DNA of 64,000 bases from Lentisphaerae bacterium RIFOXYA12_64_32. GTDB lineage: Bacteria; Verrucomicrobiota; Lentisphaeria; Oligosphaerales; YB12-FULL-65-16. The position numbers and the translations under genes are program-made. The stretch lies in assembly GCA_001803235.1 (NCBI GenBank), contig MHBL01000385.1, positions 1-64,000 on the forward strand. The letters run 5' to 3'. The notes below the pieces were generated by a model that made no database searches, was not told the DNA's origin, and was given only the letters and a program-made list of their open reading frames with translations. This document shows, piece after piece, positions 1-9,800 of this stretch (within the stretch, counting starts at the first letter, position 1; the number at the start of each line of letters is the position of its first letter).

Positions 1-176
1 AAAGCGGCGTCGCCGGGCGCTCACTCGCCCTCTGCCGCCGCACTCCACATGCCGCTGCCCGTGGCCACGGTCTGCCGTGGTGCCGACCGGTCTGGCGGGC
101 GCGGCCGAACCGCAGGACGGGAGGACTTTGGCAGCACAGGGCAGGGGCGTCGCGGCATGGGGCAGGCGTGTGAGGG

Positions 177-995
177 CTACGCTTTGGCTGCCACCAGCAG
201 CACCGTGTCGGATGCGGCCGGGTCAAACGGCGCAAAGGCGAGGTTGCCGAAGGCGATGGGGGCGGCGAAGCCGCGGGCGTGGAGGGCGGTGCGGAGTTCG
301 CTCTCGTGGTAGGGCCGCAGAACCGTGCTCTGCAGGGCATGGACGGGGTCGGGACCGGCGGACCAATCGAGGCTGAGCACGTTGAACTGGAGCAAGCCGT
401 CATCGCGGAAGTCGTAGAAGCGGACAAACTCACGGTTATCCTGGCGGTTGATCTCGACGATGCGTTCGTGGCGGGCCTGGACGAGGTCGTAGTTGAGCAG
501 TTGCAGGTAGAGCTGGCCACCGGGGTTCAGGACCGCATGGAACGATTTGAGTGCAGCACTGAGCTCGGCGTCCGTCAGCAGGTGCGGAACCGAATTGCCG
601 AGACAGACGACGGCGTCGAATCGCGTGTCAGGCTGTTGGGCGAGTTGATCCATCGACGCCAGGAGCCAATTGACGTCAAGCCCGAGACGTTGTGCGTGTG
701 CTTCGGCTTTCTGCAGCATGCCCGCTGAAATATCGACCCCAACGGTGCGGACTCCGCAACGAGCGAACGCCAGGGCGTAGATGCCGGTGCCGCACGCCAC
801 GTCGGCCGCGCGGTGAACCGGGTGCCGGGCCAGGACGCGCTGGACAAACGCCCCGGCCCGCTGCAGGCGCTGGTCAAACCCGGTCATGTCGTCGTAGAAC
901 CCGGCAATGCCGTCATAGAAGGCACCGGAGTGTCGGGTGTCCTGGCTTCGCTCAGAAGCTGCGCCGTGGCAAGCAGGTGTCTGGGGGTGGGGCAT
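177..995 (-). CDS. Class I SAM-dependent methyltransferase
   Basis: A 272-residue Rossmann-type methyltransferase. The entry motif FYDGIAGFYDDMTGFD (about residues 26-41) is followed by the SAM-binding loop DVACGTGIYALAFA (65-78), the acidic ribose-binding end of strand 2 (GVDIS, 86-90), a strand-4 motif FDAVVCLGN (about 127) and a post-motif LNPGGQLYLQLLNYD. The C-terminal third is variable and probably holds the substrate site, so the substrate cannot be read. It is the last gene I can see in the minus-strand operon that starts near 15307, 130 bases after the PqqD-like gene. The ATG start is the only good in-frame choice, but its ribosome site is weak and the first 25 residues are low-complexity, so the true start is uncertain. 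Cytoplasmic. Family assignment is secure, role is not. Confidence 0.85.
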   Translation of the reverse strand: MPHPQTPACHGAASERSQDTRHSGAFYDGIAGFYDDMTGFDQRLQRAGAFVQRVLARHPVHRAADVACGTGIYALAFARCGVRTVGVDISAGMLQKAEAHAQRLGLDVNWLLASMDQLAQQPDTRFDAVVCLGNSVPHLLTDAELSAALKSFHAVLNPGGQLYLQLLNYDLVQARHERIVEINRQDNREFVRFYDFRDDGLLQFNVLSLDWSAGPDPVHALQSTVLRPYHESELRTALHARGFAAPIAFGNLAFAPFDPAASDTVLLVAAKA

Positions 996-1008
996 GGGGG
1001 GTATCCGG

Positions 1009-1029
1009 GTGTTCAGTGTTCGGTGTTCA
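1009..1029. repeat. Heptamer tandem repeat, 3 units of GTGTTC(A/G)
   Basis: Three consecutive 7-bp units (GTGTTCA, GTGTTCG, GTGTTCA) lie in the spacer between the methyltransferase and the PqqD-like gene. This is the first of a series of short-period repeats found in the spacers of this operon. Confidence 0.8.
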
Positions 1030-1125
1030 GGGGGGAGAGGGCCAAGGGAGTTGCTGGTTGCGAAGATTTCGATGACCTCGACCTTCGTTACCCAAATCTG
1101 ACACTCGGAACCTTCTACGGCCGCG

Positions 1126-1533
1126 CTACTTCCGCACCAGGAATACGAACTCTCTCAGCATGAGTTCCTTGACCAGTTGGACGACACCGAGCTTGGCTTG
1201 TTCCAGGTCGAGGTTGAATTCCTTCGACATCTTAACGGCCACATCGGCCAGGCGGGTGTTGGGTTTGAGTGCTTCATTGAGCATGAACTCACCGCCCTTG
1301 TCCAGCACAATTCGGCGTTGGGGATTGACGGTAAAAAACCGGGCGATGAACTTCTCGGCCGGATAGAGGTTGCGTTTCACGATCAGGATCAGTTCGCCGT
1401 TGGCGGCCCGGTGCTTCTCGATGCTGGGGTGGGCGTGCAGTTCCACCAGCAGCGCGCGGTCGACGTCGAACGACGTACGCTTGGGCGCGCCTCGCTTCGG
1501 CCGAAAGGGCATGAACGCGTCGAGGAAGTTCAT
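1126..1533 (-). CDS. PqqD-like (RRE-type) small protein
   Basis: A 135-residue protein whose C-terminal half resembles the PqqD fold: a strand pair around RRIVLDKGGEFMLNEAL, then a helical part (TRLADVAVKMSKEF), then a closing winged-helix-like segment ending LREFVFLVRK. PqqD domains usually bind a leader peptide for a radical SAM or other modifying enzyme (RiPP recognition element); about 50 extra N-terminal residues here are rich in basic residues. No radical SAM enzyme or precursor peptide is visible in the window; the operon continues past the left edge. It sits between the ABC ATPase genes and a methyltransferase, which fits a peptide modification and export role but does not prove it. 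The ATG start has only a weak ribosome site. Confidence 0.65.
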   Translation of the reverse strand: MNFLDAFMPFRPKRGAPKRTSFDVDRALLVELHAHPSIEKHRAANGELILIVKRNLYPAEKFIARFFTVNPQRRIVLDKGGEFMLNEALKPNTRLADVAVKMSKEFNLDLEQAKLGVVQLVKELMLREFVFLVRK

Positions 1534-1558
1534 GGTGATGCGGGTCTTGCTACGGCAT

Positions 1559-1640
1559 GGTTCAGGGGTTCAGGGGTTATCGGATGTAAGCGCGGATTCT
1601 ACCAACCTTGAACCGCTGAACGGTGAACCTCTGAACCCTG
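1559..1640. repeat. Octamer repeat with inverted copy in operon spacer
   Basis: The spacer between the ATPase and the PqqD-like gene starts with repeats of GGTTCAGG (1559-1579) and ends with degenerate copies of the complement, with GAACC or GAAC recurring every 7-9 bases (1608-1640). The two halves can pair as a long imperfect hairpin with a loop of about 30 bases. Confidence 0.7.
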
Positions 1641-1646
1641 CCTTTG

Positions 1647-2387
1647 CTACTGCACCTCTTCACCGTCCATGGTGCCGACCTGGATCTTGAGGTCGTCGCG
1701 GTTGACGATTCGATCGACGCGGCCGTCGGCAATCCACAGCACGCGGTCGGAAGTGCTGAGCATCTTCATGTCGTGCGTCGCCGAGATGACGGTGACGCCG
1801 CGCTGTTCCTTGAGGTGGTGCAGCAATTCGATGATCTCCTGGCCGGTCTTGAGGTCGAGGTTGCCCGTCGGTTCGTCGGCCAGGATGAGTTTCGGGTTGT
1901 TCGCCAGCGCGCGCGCCATGGCCACGCGTTGCTGCTGACCGCCGGACAACTCGAACGGGTGGTGGTGCAGACGTTCACCCAAGCCGACCTGCTTGAGCAC
2001 TTCCGCCGCCTGCGCCTCAGCCTTCTCAATGCTCATTCCGGAGAAGATCAGCGGCAGGGTCACATTGTCCAACGCGGACATTACCGGAATCAGATTGAAG
2101 GTCTGGAAGATGTACCCGATGTTGTGGCAGCGAATCCAGGCGAGCTGCCGCTCGCTGAGCTTGGAGATATCCTTGCCGTCGAGAAAAATCTTGCCGGACG
2201 TCGGGACATCCAGCCCGCCGATCATGTTGAAAAAAGTCGACTTTCCGGACCCGGACGGGCCCATGATCGAGAGGAACTCGCCGGCGTAGATGTCGGCCGT
2301 GATCCCGTCGAGGGCCCGGACGGTCTCGTCCCCCAGCCGGTAGTGGCGGCGGACATCCTCAGTGTGAATGAGCACCCTCTGTGGCAC
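1647..2387 (-). CDS. ABC transporter ATP-binding protein, LolD/MacB type (first of two)
   Basis: A 246-residue ATPase of the MacB/LolD/FtsE class that powers FtsX-like permeases in lipoprotein or peptide export. It shows a Walker A GPSGSGKST (about 43-51), a Q-loop IFQTFNLIPVMSALDNV, the signature LSGGQQQRVAMARAL, Walker B LILADEPTGNLD and the switch histidine in ISATHD. The GTG start at 2387 overlaps the end of the upstream ATPase gene by 29 bases and has a GGAGAA ribosome site seven bases upstream, which implies translational coupling. The two ATPases are similar but not identical, so they may form a heterodimer serving the FtsX-type permeases encoded upstream at 3292-4440 and 6804-12530. 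Confidence 0.93.
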   Translation of the reverse strand: MPQRVLIHTEDVRRHYRLGDETVRALDGITADIYAGEFLSIMGPSGSGKSTFFNMIGGLDVPTSGKIFLDGKDISKLSERQLAWIRCHNIGYIFQTFNLIPVMSALDNVTLPLIFSGMSIEKAEAQAAEVLKQVGLGERLHHHPFELSGGQQQRVAMARALANNPKLILADEPTGNLDLKTGQEIIELLHHLKEQRGVTVISATHDMKMLSTSDRVLWIADGRVDRIVNRDDLKIQVGTMDGEEVQ

Positions 2388-3180
2388 TGGTCATTTCTCC
2401 AACTTGGATCTTGATGTTCTTGCGCTCCTCGATGCGGTCGCAGGTGCCGTCACGGATCCATACCACGCGGTTGCACATGCTGAGCATTTTCATATCGTGA
2501 GTGGCGGAAATGACGGTCACCCCCATGTGTTTGGTCAGCCGCACCAGCAGATCGATGATATCGGCGCCCGTCTTCATGTCAAGGTTCGCGGTGGGCTCGT
2601 CCGCGAGCACGATGGCGGGGCGGTTCGCGAGGGCGCGGGCCACGGCAATCCGCTGTTGCTGCCCCCCGGACATCTGGGGCGGCTTGTGGGTGAGCCGATG
2701 GCCGAGGCCGACGGTGCGCAGGATCTCGCAGGCGCGCTCGAACGCTTCTTCGTGCGTGACCCCGGCGAACGTCATGGGCAGCATGACGTTTTCGAGGCAG
2801 GTCATGACGGGGATCAGGTTGAACGACTGGAAGATGTAGCCAATCTTGCGGCAGCGCAGCCACGCCAGTTCGAAGGCATCGAGTTGGGCAATGTCGACCT
2901 CGTCAATGAACACCTTGCCGCTGCTGGGCTTGTCGAGGCCGCCGATCATGTTGAAAAACGTCGACTTGCCGGACCCGGACGGACCCATGATGGCAAGGAA
3001 CTCACCGGCAAAGACCGTGAGGTCCACGCCGCGCAGGGCATGGACTTCAATCTTGCCCATTCGGTAGAGTTTTTTGACCGCCTGTGCGCGGGCCACGACA
3101 CGGCGATGCTCCTGCTTCTGCGTGAAGTGGAGCACGTCGCGCTTTTCTTGGTCTGTCAGTGCTGTTGCTGTGTCTGGCAT
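2359..3180 (-). CDS. ABC transporter ATP-binding protein, LolD/MacB type (second)
   Basis: A 273-residue ATPase with a basic extension of about 45 residues (rich in R, K and Q) before the ABC domain. Walker A GPSGSGKST is at about 66-74, then the Q-loop IFQSFNLIPVMTCLENV, the signature MSGGQQQRIAVARAL, Walker B IVLADEPTANLD and the switch histidine ISATHD. All catalytic residues are present. It precedes and overlaps the other ATPase gene, and follows the FtsX permease gene after a 111-base spacer filled with nonamer repeats. A paired, non-identical set of LolD-type ATPases next to two different FtsX-type permeases suggests one composite transporter. The N-terminal extension is unusual for LolD. 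Confidence 0.93.
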   Translation of the reverse strand: MPDTATALTDQEKRDVLHFTQKQEHRRVVARAQAVKKLYRMGKIEVHALRGVDLTVFAGEFLAIMGPSGSGKSTFFNMIGGLDKPSSGKVFIDEVDIAQLDAFELAWLRCRKIGYIFQSFNLIPVMTCLENVMLPMTFAGVTHEEAFERACEILRTVGLGHRLTHKPPQMSGGQQQRIAVARALANRPAIVLADEPTANLDMKTGADIIDLLVRLTKHMGVTVISATHDMKMLSMCNRVVWIRDGTCDRIEERKNIKIQVGEMTSATEGAHSH

Positions 3181-3219
3181 AGCGTGAACTGCCGATGGCT
3201 GATTTGTGAGTGTCGGGTG

Positions 3220-3273
3220 TCGAGGTCATCGAGATCTTCGAGACCCTCGAAATCTTCGTAATCATCGACAACT
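3220..3273. repeat. Six tandem nonamers, consensus TCGAgATCt
   Basis: Six consecutive 9-bp units (TCGAGGTCA, TCGAGATCT, TCGAGACCC, TCGAAATCT, TCGTAATCA, TCGACAACT) occupy half of the spacer between the permease gene and the ATPase gene. A related nonamer array lies at 47899-47943. Confidence 0.85.
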
Positions 3274-3291
3274 TAAGACCAGAACGCCTCC

Positions 3292-4440
3292 TCAAACGTT
3301 GGTCCGCAAGGCATCAGCCGGGACCATTTTGGCGGCCACGATGGCCGGGTAGATGGCGGCGATGATGGCCAGGACGGTCCCGGCGATCGCAGACTGAACG
3401 CCGGCTATGGCGATGTGGCCGAACGGTGCGCTGCTCACGACCATTTGAGTCCCCGCGCTCAGCAGGTAGGCCACGAAAGGAACGAGAAAGCCGATGGCCG
3501 TGCCGAGGACCGCGCCCACGACCCCGAGCAGGAAACTCTCGATCAGGAACAACTTGACCACGAAACCGGAAAGTGCCCCCAGGCATTTCATGGTGCCAAT
3601 CTCGCGGATCCGTTCCGTGACGGACATGAGCATGGCGTTGGCGATCCCGATGACGGTGACCAGCATTGAGATTACCGTGATCCAGATGCGACGGGCACGG
3701 TTGCGTGCATTCAGCTTCTCGGCACGAACAATCTCCTCTGGACTCATCTGGTAACTGAGCGATGCATACTGGATGCGCGGGTCGATGGTTTGCAGGCCGC
3801 TGAGGTCGTAGCGGCCGTAGTAATAGTCGAGGACGACCGGTTGTGCCATGAGTTTGAGGCTTGCAGCGAGGGTATCGGTGGAAAGGAGTGGCATTTCCTC
3901 ATCGAACAGCACCAGCAGGTGGGCGTCGCGGCAGAGTTCCTGGAAGTCGGAGATGAAACGAAACTTCTTTCCCGGTGGGAAGGGGGTCTGTCCGGGGGCA
4001 GTCTCGGTTGCGGGGGTGAGCGTATCGGGTTGCGTCCAGTACATGCAGATGGCGCCGTCATCGGCTTGGCTGGCGAGTTTTTCCATGAGGCGGATTCGAT
4101 GTCGCCCCGTGATCGGACGTGAAACGAGAACCGCGATCTTGTGGTTCGGGATCGAGCCCAGTTCACCCTCGACCAGCTTGAACAGCCGCAAGACCTCGGT
4201 GTTGGTCCGACTCTCGTCAGCCAATCCAGACTTGAGTCCCTCGGAGGTGAGCACCGACATGAGGAAGGCGATACCCAGCACCACGCCGCTCATGGTGATC
4301 AGGGAGCGGCCCAGACGGATCTTGAGACCGCGCAGGGTGATGCGGATCGCGATCTTCCACGGCAGGATCGCCTGTTCCCGGACCTGCTCCGAGGGGATCA
4401 CCGACGGGGCACTGGGTTGTGGGGTGGTGTTCTGCGTCAT
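3292..4440 (-). CDS. ABC transporter permease, FtsX/MacB-like
   Basis: A 382-residue permease with the MacB/LolE layout. There is a cytoplasmic leader, one transmembrane helix at about residues 45-65 (LITMSGVVLGIAFLMSVLTS), a periplasmic domain of about 170 residues, then three C-terminal helices. The first of these is followed by SVTERIREIGTMKCLGA, the conserved FtsX cytoplasmic loop that contacts the ATPase. The periplasmic domain is shorter than in MacB. The ATG start has AAGGA immediately upstream. It lies between the OPT-family gene and the two ATPase genes and is very likely their direct partner. Substrate unknown; such permeases move lipoproteins, peptides or cell-wall signals rather than small nutrients. 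Confidence 0.9.
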   Translation of the reverse strand: MTQNTTPQPSAPSVIPSEQVREQAILPWKIAIRITLRGLKIRLGRSLITMSGVVLGIAFLMSVLTSEGLKSGLADESRTNTEVLRLFKLVEGELGSIPNHKIAVLVSRPITGRHRIRLMEKLASQADDGAICMYWTQPDTLTPATETAPGQTPFPPGKKFRFISDFQELCRDAHLLVLFDEEMPLLSTDTLAASLKLMAQPVVLDYYYGRYDLSGLQTIDPRIQYASLSYQMSPEEIVRAEKLNARNRARRIWITVISMLVTVIGIANAMLMSVTERIREIGTMKCLGALSGFVVKLFLIESFLLGVVGAVLGTAIGFLVPFVAYLLSAGTQMVVSSAPFGHIAIAGVQSAIAGTVLAIIAAIYPAIVAAKMVPADALRTNV

Positions 4441-4460
4441 ACGGTCCTTCGTCCAGAAGA

Positions 4461-4625
4461 GGCTGTAGGCTGTCAGGCTGTAGGTCAGAGCCTCACGCCA
4501 ACAGAATCGATGCCTCGGTCATGAAAGCTCCGCCCCCTGACTTCTGATTTCCGACTTTCGAACGTGCCTGGACCGCAGGTCTCCCGTCCTAACCTAACAG
4601 CCTGCAGCCTATTAACCTACAGCCT
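4461..4625. repeat. Inverted GGCTGT-type repeats flanking an operon spacer
   Basis: Three units of GGCTGTA/GGCTGTCA (4461-4484) at one end of the 195-base spacer face complementary units, AGCCTGC and ACAGCC (4595-4625), at the other end. The same GGCTGT / ACAGCC pair recurs in the spacer at 12557-12650. Confidence 0.75.
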
Positions 4626-4635
4626 TTCCCGCCCG

Positions 4636-6636
4636 CTACAGCGGCAGTCCGGAGATGGCTTTTGAGATCAGGGTGATGGCCACGCACGCCATACCGATAA
4701 GGCCTTCGCCGACCAGGTATCCGGCCATCACGACCGGCAGCACGCGCAGCACGCGTTCGCGGCCGTACTTTTTGTGCAGGTAGCACTGCGCGATCAGCGC
4801 ACCGACGATCTCGAGGACGAACCCGTGACAGGTGCCGCCGATACCGCGCACGAAACCGTACACGAACATGATGGGCGCGCCAAACCGGCTGAGGATGGCG
4901 AACATGACGATCGTGACCATGGAGCCGATCCCCAGCAGTTCGGGTTTGAAGGCCTTGTCGAACATGGTTTCGACGAGGCCGTCACCGGTCGTGGCGGAGA
5001 CCATGATAAGCCAGTTCTTGACTTGGAGGTCCCACATGATCTGGGTGTAGGGGAAGGTGGAGGATGGAATTTCGGTGGAGTGCCAGATGAAACTCCAGAA
5101 CATGAATCCGAGCAGGATCGTCAGGGGCCAGCAGAAAAGGTCGGCCTTGATGACGCTGGTGAACGTGGTGCCGGTCAGTTCCTTGACGCGGAAGTACTGG
5201 GCCATGCTGCCGTAGTTCTCCTCCGGGAACGGCGCGAGCCAGATGTTCAGGCCCTTGGTGCCGGAGAGCAGGATGGCGCCCTCCTTGACGAACGGGATGT
5301 CGACGTGCTGGCCGTTGACGGCGACCAGGCGTGCGTTGATGTAGGACAGCACCGGGGTGAAGACGAACGCGAAAAAGATCAGGAACACGAGCGGGAAGTC
5401 GGGAACCAGCGCCTTGCACAGAGCGACCAGGACCGCAGCGGACACGAAGTAACCGACAAAGCAGAGTTTGAGTGACCAGTCGCCTCGTCCGGCAGGGACA
5501 GCCCAAGGGTCGCCGCGATCGCCGATGATTTCATGTCGCCGCCGCCGGCTCTCACGATGGCTCTGATGGAGTGCCTTAATGGTCTGGTAGATGCTGACGA
5601 CGGCGATCCCGATGGCGCAGCCGATGCCGAAACTGAAGTAGAAGTCGATGTTGTTCGAGACGCCGGTGTCGACCGTGCCCATACCGGGTTGCCAGGAGGT
5701 GAGGACTCCGGTCTTGACCAGAATGGGGTTGAGGATGAACGTCACAACGATGGCCAGGCCCGTACCCATGACTCCCCACCAGGGAATGATCATGCCGGTG
5801 ATCACCAGCGACAGGTGCCAGACAATACCTGTGGGCACGGCGGGAAGGATGCTCTCGGTCAGTGTGGTGCTGTCATACCAGGGGATGGGGAAGATCATCA
5901 TCGGCTTGGCAAGGAACGCGCCGGTAATGACGGGTAATCCGACGTAGAAGAGGCCGAACGCCAGCCCGAGCATGGTGCCGGAGGAGAAGGCGCGCCATTT
6001 CCAGGCGCCTTGCTTGTCGCCCGCCTCCGCGATGGCCATGGAGCCCTGCGCCGAGATGGGCGCGAAGGGGAAGGGCAGGCGTTCGAAGTCAGACGTCAGG
6101 CGGAACAAGGCATACCCAAGGGTGTACTTTTTGATGAAGCCCAGAACTTGGGAGAAGAACACAATCAGGAATGGGATGAGCCAGTCGACGTGCAGGAACG
6201 TGCGTTCCGTAATGGCCGTGGAATCGGCGCTCGGGCAATGCCACGTGGGGAATTCGCCTGCCAACCCGGCGGCCAGGACCGGATCGGACGCAACGCGGTA
6301 GGCCCGGAACACAAAGCCGCCGAACACACCGCCGGAGGCGGCCATCATGGTTTGGGCGACGAACAGCAGGATGATGATCTCCTGCCGGCTCATACTCTTG
6401 AGGGCGCGGCGGCTGACCTCCGAGAAGATGATCAAGGTCACCCAGGGCGCGGCGCCCAGCCCGCCACCATTGATCAACCCCAGGTAAATGGCACCCGGGA
6501 CCATGAGGACGCCGCAGAAAATGGCGCCGATCGCGGTCGTCCAAGTGAAGCCATCCCGGTACTCGGTCGGCTCTTCAAGGATCGAACGGTAAAGCTCGAG
6601 TTCCTTGTCGGCTGCATTGCGCTCTTGTATCGCCAC
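4636..6636 (-). CDS. OPT-family (oligopeptide transporter-like) membrane protein
   Basis: A 666-residue polytopic membrane protein with roughly 14 hydrophobic segments. It resembles the OPT superfamily (peptide or metal-chelate transporters). Features include an N-terminal block with SRRALKSMSRQEIIILLFV, a long central loop with RRRRHEIIGDRGD, and a C-terminal RVLPVVMAGYLVGEGLIG block, equivalent to the last glycine-rich helices of OPT proteins. The GTG start at 6636 has GGAG about 12 bases upstream. It lies between the giant peptidase-like permease and the FtsX permease in the same orientation. Known OPT proteins import peptides by proton symport; whether this one transports or is a structural part of the system cannot be told. 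Confidence 0.75.
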   Translation of the reverse strand: MAIQERNAADKELELYRSILEEPTEYRDGFTWTTAIGAIFCGVLMVPGAIYLGLINGGGLGAAPWVTLIIFSEVSRRALKSMSRQEIIILLFVAQTMMAASGGVFGGFVFRAYRVASDPVLAAGLAGEFPTWHCPSADSTAITERTFLHVDWLIPFLIVFFSQVLGFIKKYTLGYALFRLTSDFERLPFPFAPISAQGSMAIAEAGDKQGAWKWRAFSSGTMLGLAFGLFYVGLPVITGAFLAKPMMIFPIPWYDSTTLTESILPAVPTGIVWHLSLVITGMIIPWWGVMGTGLAIVVTFILNPILVKTGVLTSWQPGMGTVDTGVSNNIDFYFSFGIGCAIGIAVVSIYQTIKALHQSHRESRRRRHEIIGDRGDPWAVPAGRGDWSLKLCFVGYFVSAAVLVALCKALVPDFPLVFLIFFAFVFTPVLSYINARLVAVNGQHVDIPFVKEGAILLSGTKGLNIWLAPFPEENYGSMAQYFRVKELTGTTFTSVIKADLFCWPLTILLGFMFWSFIWHSTEIPSSTFPYTQIMWDLQVKNWLIMVSATTGDGLVETMFDKAFKPELLGIGSMVTIVMFAILSRFGAPIMFVYGFVRGIGGTCHGFVLEIVGALIAQCYLHKKYGRERVLRVLPVVMAGYLVGEGLIGMACVAITLISKAISGLPL

Positions 6637-6668
6637 GGCCCGGGTGTCTCCGCTTCGGTACTTTCGAG

Positions 6669-6745
6669 GTGTCAGGTTTCAGGTTTCAGGTTTCAGTGTC
6701 GGGACTCGGATGGTTCGACTGCTGCCGACTGCAATCGACTGCAGT
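6669..6745. repeat. Heptamer (GTNTCAG x4) and decamer (CGACTGC-NNN x3) repeats
   Basis: Four tandem heptamers, GTGTCAG then three GTTTCAG, run from 6669 to 6696. A second array follows at 6716-6745 with CGACTGC repeating exactly every 10 bases three times. Both sit in the 167-base spacer between the OPT-like and the peptidase-like permease genes. Confidence 0.85.
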
Positions 6746-6803
6746 CGCTAGGCGCCCCGTGGCGCCGCTGCGGCGTTTCCTGGTTGACTGGACACCTGAA
6801 CGC

Positions 6804-9800
6804 TCATGTACTCACAACCGCCTGTTTTGCGGCTGTCTCGCCGGTGGCTTCGTCGCCGCCCTGCAACATTTGTCGTGCCCGCTCGAGGAACGCGTCCTTC
6901 TCCTCGTCAGGAACCACGCGCCAGCCGAGGAACTGCTTGCGGAGGAGCCTGAGGAACAGGTAATTGGCCCGTTGCCATGAGGAGATGTCGCCCGACAAGT
7001 GGGTGAGGGTCAGGTGAGCGATCGCCTGCTCATTCACGGGGTCGTCGCGGAAATGGATGCAGGCTTCCTGGCTGATTCCCAAGTCATACGGGCGCAGCCA
7101 GGTGGTGACGCGTACCACGGTGGCGGGTTGGCCGCCGGCTCGCTCCAGCCGGCAGGCTGGCGGGGCGGCATGGAACTTCCCCGACGACCCTTCCCCGAAT
7201 TCGTCGAACCAGGCCATGAGATAGGCGACGATGGCGACGCGGTCGCGATAGCTGAAGGTGAACGGCAAGGGGAAGGAGATGACTCCGTTCTTGGGGTCCG
7301 GGATTCGCCACTTCATGGCATCGGCCGGCGCGGCCAGTCGCGCCGCGGCGCGCGCCGGGAACCAAGTTGAAACAAGCACGGCGATCATAATGACGACGGA
7401 GTACATGACCGCGTAGATGGAGGAGTAGTTGATGGTCAGGCCGGCTTCCCATCCGACCAGTCGGATGAGTTTCCCGGTGAAGTTCGCGACCAGGTAGCCG
7501 CCGAGGGCGCCGACGACAGCGTAGACGCATGCTTCGGCGATAAACAAGAAGAAGATGTGGAACGGGTTGAGGCCGACGGCGTTGTAGACGTAGATCTCGT
7601 CGCGGCGTTCGTAGACGCTGCCACGCATGGTGTTGAGGACGGTGAGTGAAGCGATCAGCAACGGGATGAGCAGTTCGAGGTAGTTGGAGCCGCGCGGGCG
7701 CCGGAACCGGGCGCCGAAGTACGACATGTCGCCGATGCCGTAGAACGCCTTGGCCCCGGTCTTTTCAAGGTAGCGGTCGATCAACTCGCGCACCCGCTTG
7801 TGGGACCCTAGCTTGTCCAGATTGATGGCAATCGAAGGGACGTGCCAGCCGCTGGTTGTCGAGCGGTTGTTGCAGATGATGATGTCGTCGCCGGAAAGGC
7901 GCTTCATCATTTCGGGCATTTCGTCCTCCTGTTTGCCCTCCTCACTCGGTCGGCCGACAATGCTTTCCACGTCATAGGGCGCCAGGACTTCCCCATCCAA
8001 GTCGTGGACCTGGTCGAATTTGCGTCCATCGTAGATGCCTTTGACGGTCAGGACCGTTCCCTCGTGCATGATCTCGACCTTGCTCGTCTCGACCTTCTCC
8101 GGGGTGATTTTGAGTTCAGCCGCCATACGCCCCGGGATGAAGCAGGTGTTGGGGTCATCCTCGCGGAACCAGTAGTGCTGATGTTTCTTGTCCTCCGGGA
8201 CCGATGGAATCTTGGTGATGAACATGCGGTCGAAGTTCACCGGCTCTTTCTGGGGCAGGCGCAACTTGGCTTTCAGATTGCTGAAAGAACTGTCCGGTTT
8301 CGGCTGCCGTTGTTTGGGGAAGATGACGATCCCGCCAGCGGCGAGTCGTGCCGGCTTGTGTTCGGGCTCCTCGGTTGCCTTGGTTTCCTGAGGCGTCAGC
8401 GGCTGGGGCTTTGCGTCGGGGCCCGCCGCGGTCTTGGCGGCGGCTTCCGCCGCCCGCTGAGCAGCCTTCTCTTCCTGCTCCCTTTTCTTGTACAACTGCT
8501 CGGCGGGGAAATCGATGGGCGTGATCGGCTCGTCTTTGCGGTTACGGTAGGTGTCCAGCTTCGCGCCATCGAAAAGGTTGATCACCTGAAGTTGCCGGCC
8601 TTGCACGGACACGGTCGGATAGGGGCCGTCGCCTTGAAGCATCTCCGGGGTGATTCCGAGCTGGCGTGCGGCCGTGACCGGCAGGACGCATGACTTCTCA
8701 CTTTCGGTCTTGGGCCAGCGACCCGTCACCAGCACGAACTCGTCCGGCTTGAAGTCCGGTGCCGGCCCGACGCCGAGCGAACCGGCGGAGGTGTATTTCA
8801 GTGTCTTGCCGTCCACCTCGCGGACAAGAGTGACGGGCAGGTTATTGATCTCGTCCGGGCTGATGTAGCTCTCGACCTCCATCTTCTTGTTCAGCGGCAT
8901 GATGCCCCAGAGTCCGGCGACGTCCCAGAGTCGGACGGAGACGTCGAAGTCGTTCTCGAATGCATTGACCAGCACGGTGGTTTGGGTTCCGAGATGCGAG
9001 AGCGTGTTGCGGCGCACTTCGATGCCAGTGTAAGGCGCCTTGCCGATGGGATAGACCACCTCCACGTAATCGTTCTCCACAGCGGTGAAGCAGATCATGA
9101 CGAAGGTAATGAGTACCAGCGTGGTGGCGGTCAGTGCGGTTCGCACCTTTCGCTTGCGCATGTTGTTGATCCCAAGGACGAAGCCGGTGAAGGCGGCACC
9201 GGTCTTGGTGACCTCGGCAACCGTCTGCTGTCCGTGGACGATCTTCTGGTACTCCATCAGGGCGCTGCGGAATTTCGAACTGACGAAGAAGGTGACCAGC
9301 AGGCTGAGGATCAGAGTGAGGAACCCGAGCAGGATCATGAACGAGGAGCGAACAATCTCGAAGGCGGGATGGATTTCGCGCAGCGCCAAAAAGACGGCCA
9401 GGAAGATCACGCCGACGATGAGGAGCTGGCGTCTGATGTCCGGGTCGCCGAACAGGAGTTTCTCGGTAAAGAACGCGAACGGGATGAGCAGCATCAGGTA
9501 GAAGACGATGCCATACACGGCCTCGGCCTTGCTGTCGCGGATCACGGGATGCACGCTCATGGAGTAGGCAAGGCTTTCCTTCATCTTGTTGAACGCCTCG
9601 TAGTGCTTGCCGGTGTCGCGAAGCGTCTGGGCGTCCCTGGCAAGTTGGCGTGCTTTCTCGCACGCCTGCAGGGTGGGTTCGTCGAGTAGATTGTATTTGC
9701 GGTAGCGCAGTTCGCGCCGCGTGTTGATGGCGCTCATGCTGCGGGCCAGGTCGTCTTCGGGGTGGTAGAGGAAAGTAGCGTCCGCGGCCAGGTAGCCTTT

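Noticed and set aside
1009-6745. Repeats as coding sequence for a RiPP precursor
   Set aside because: The arrays do not sit in a frame with a start codon and ribosome site, and the units differ between spacers.
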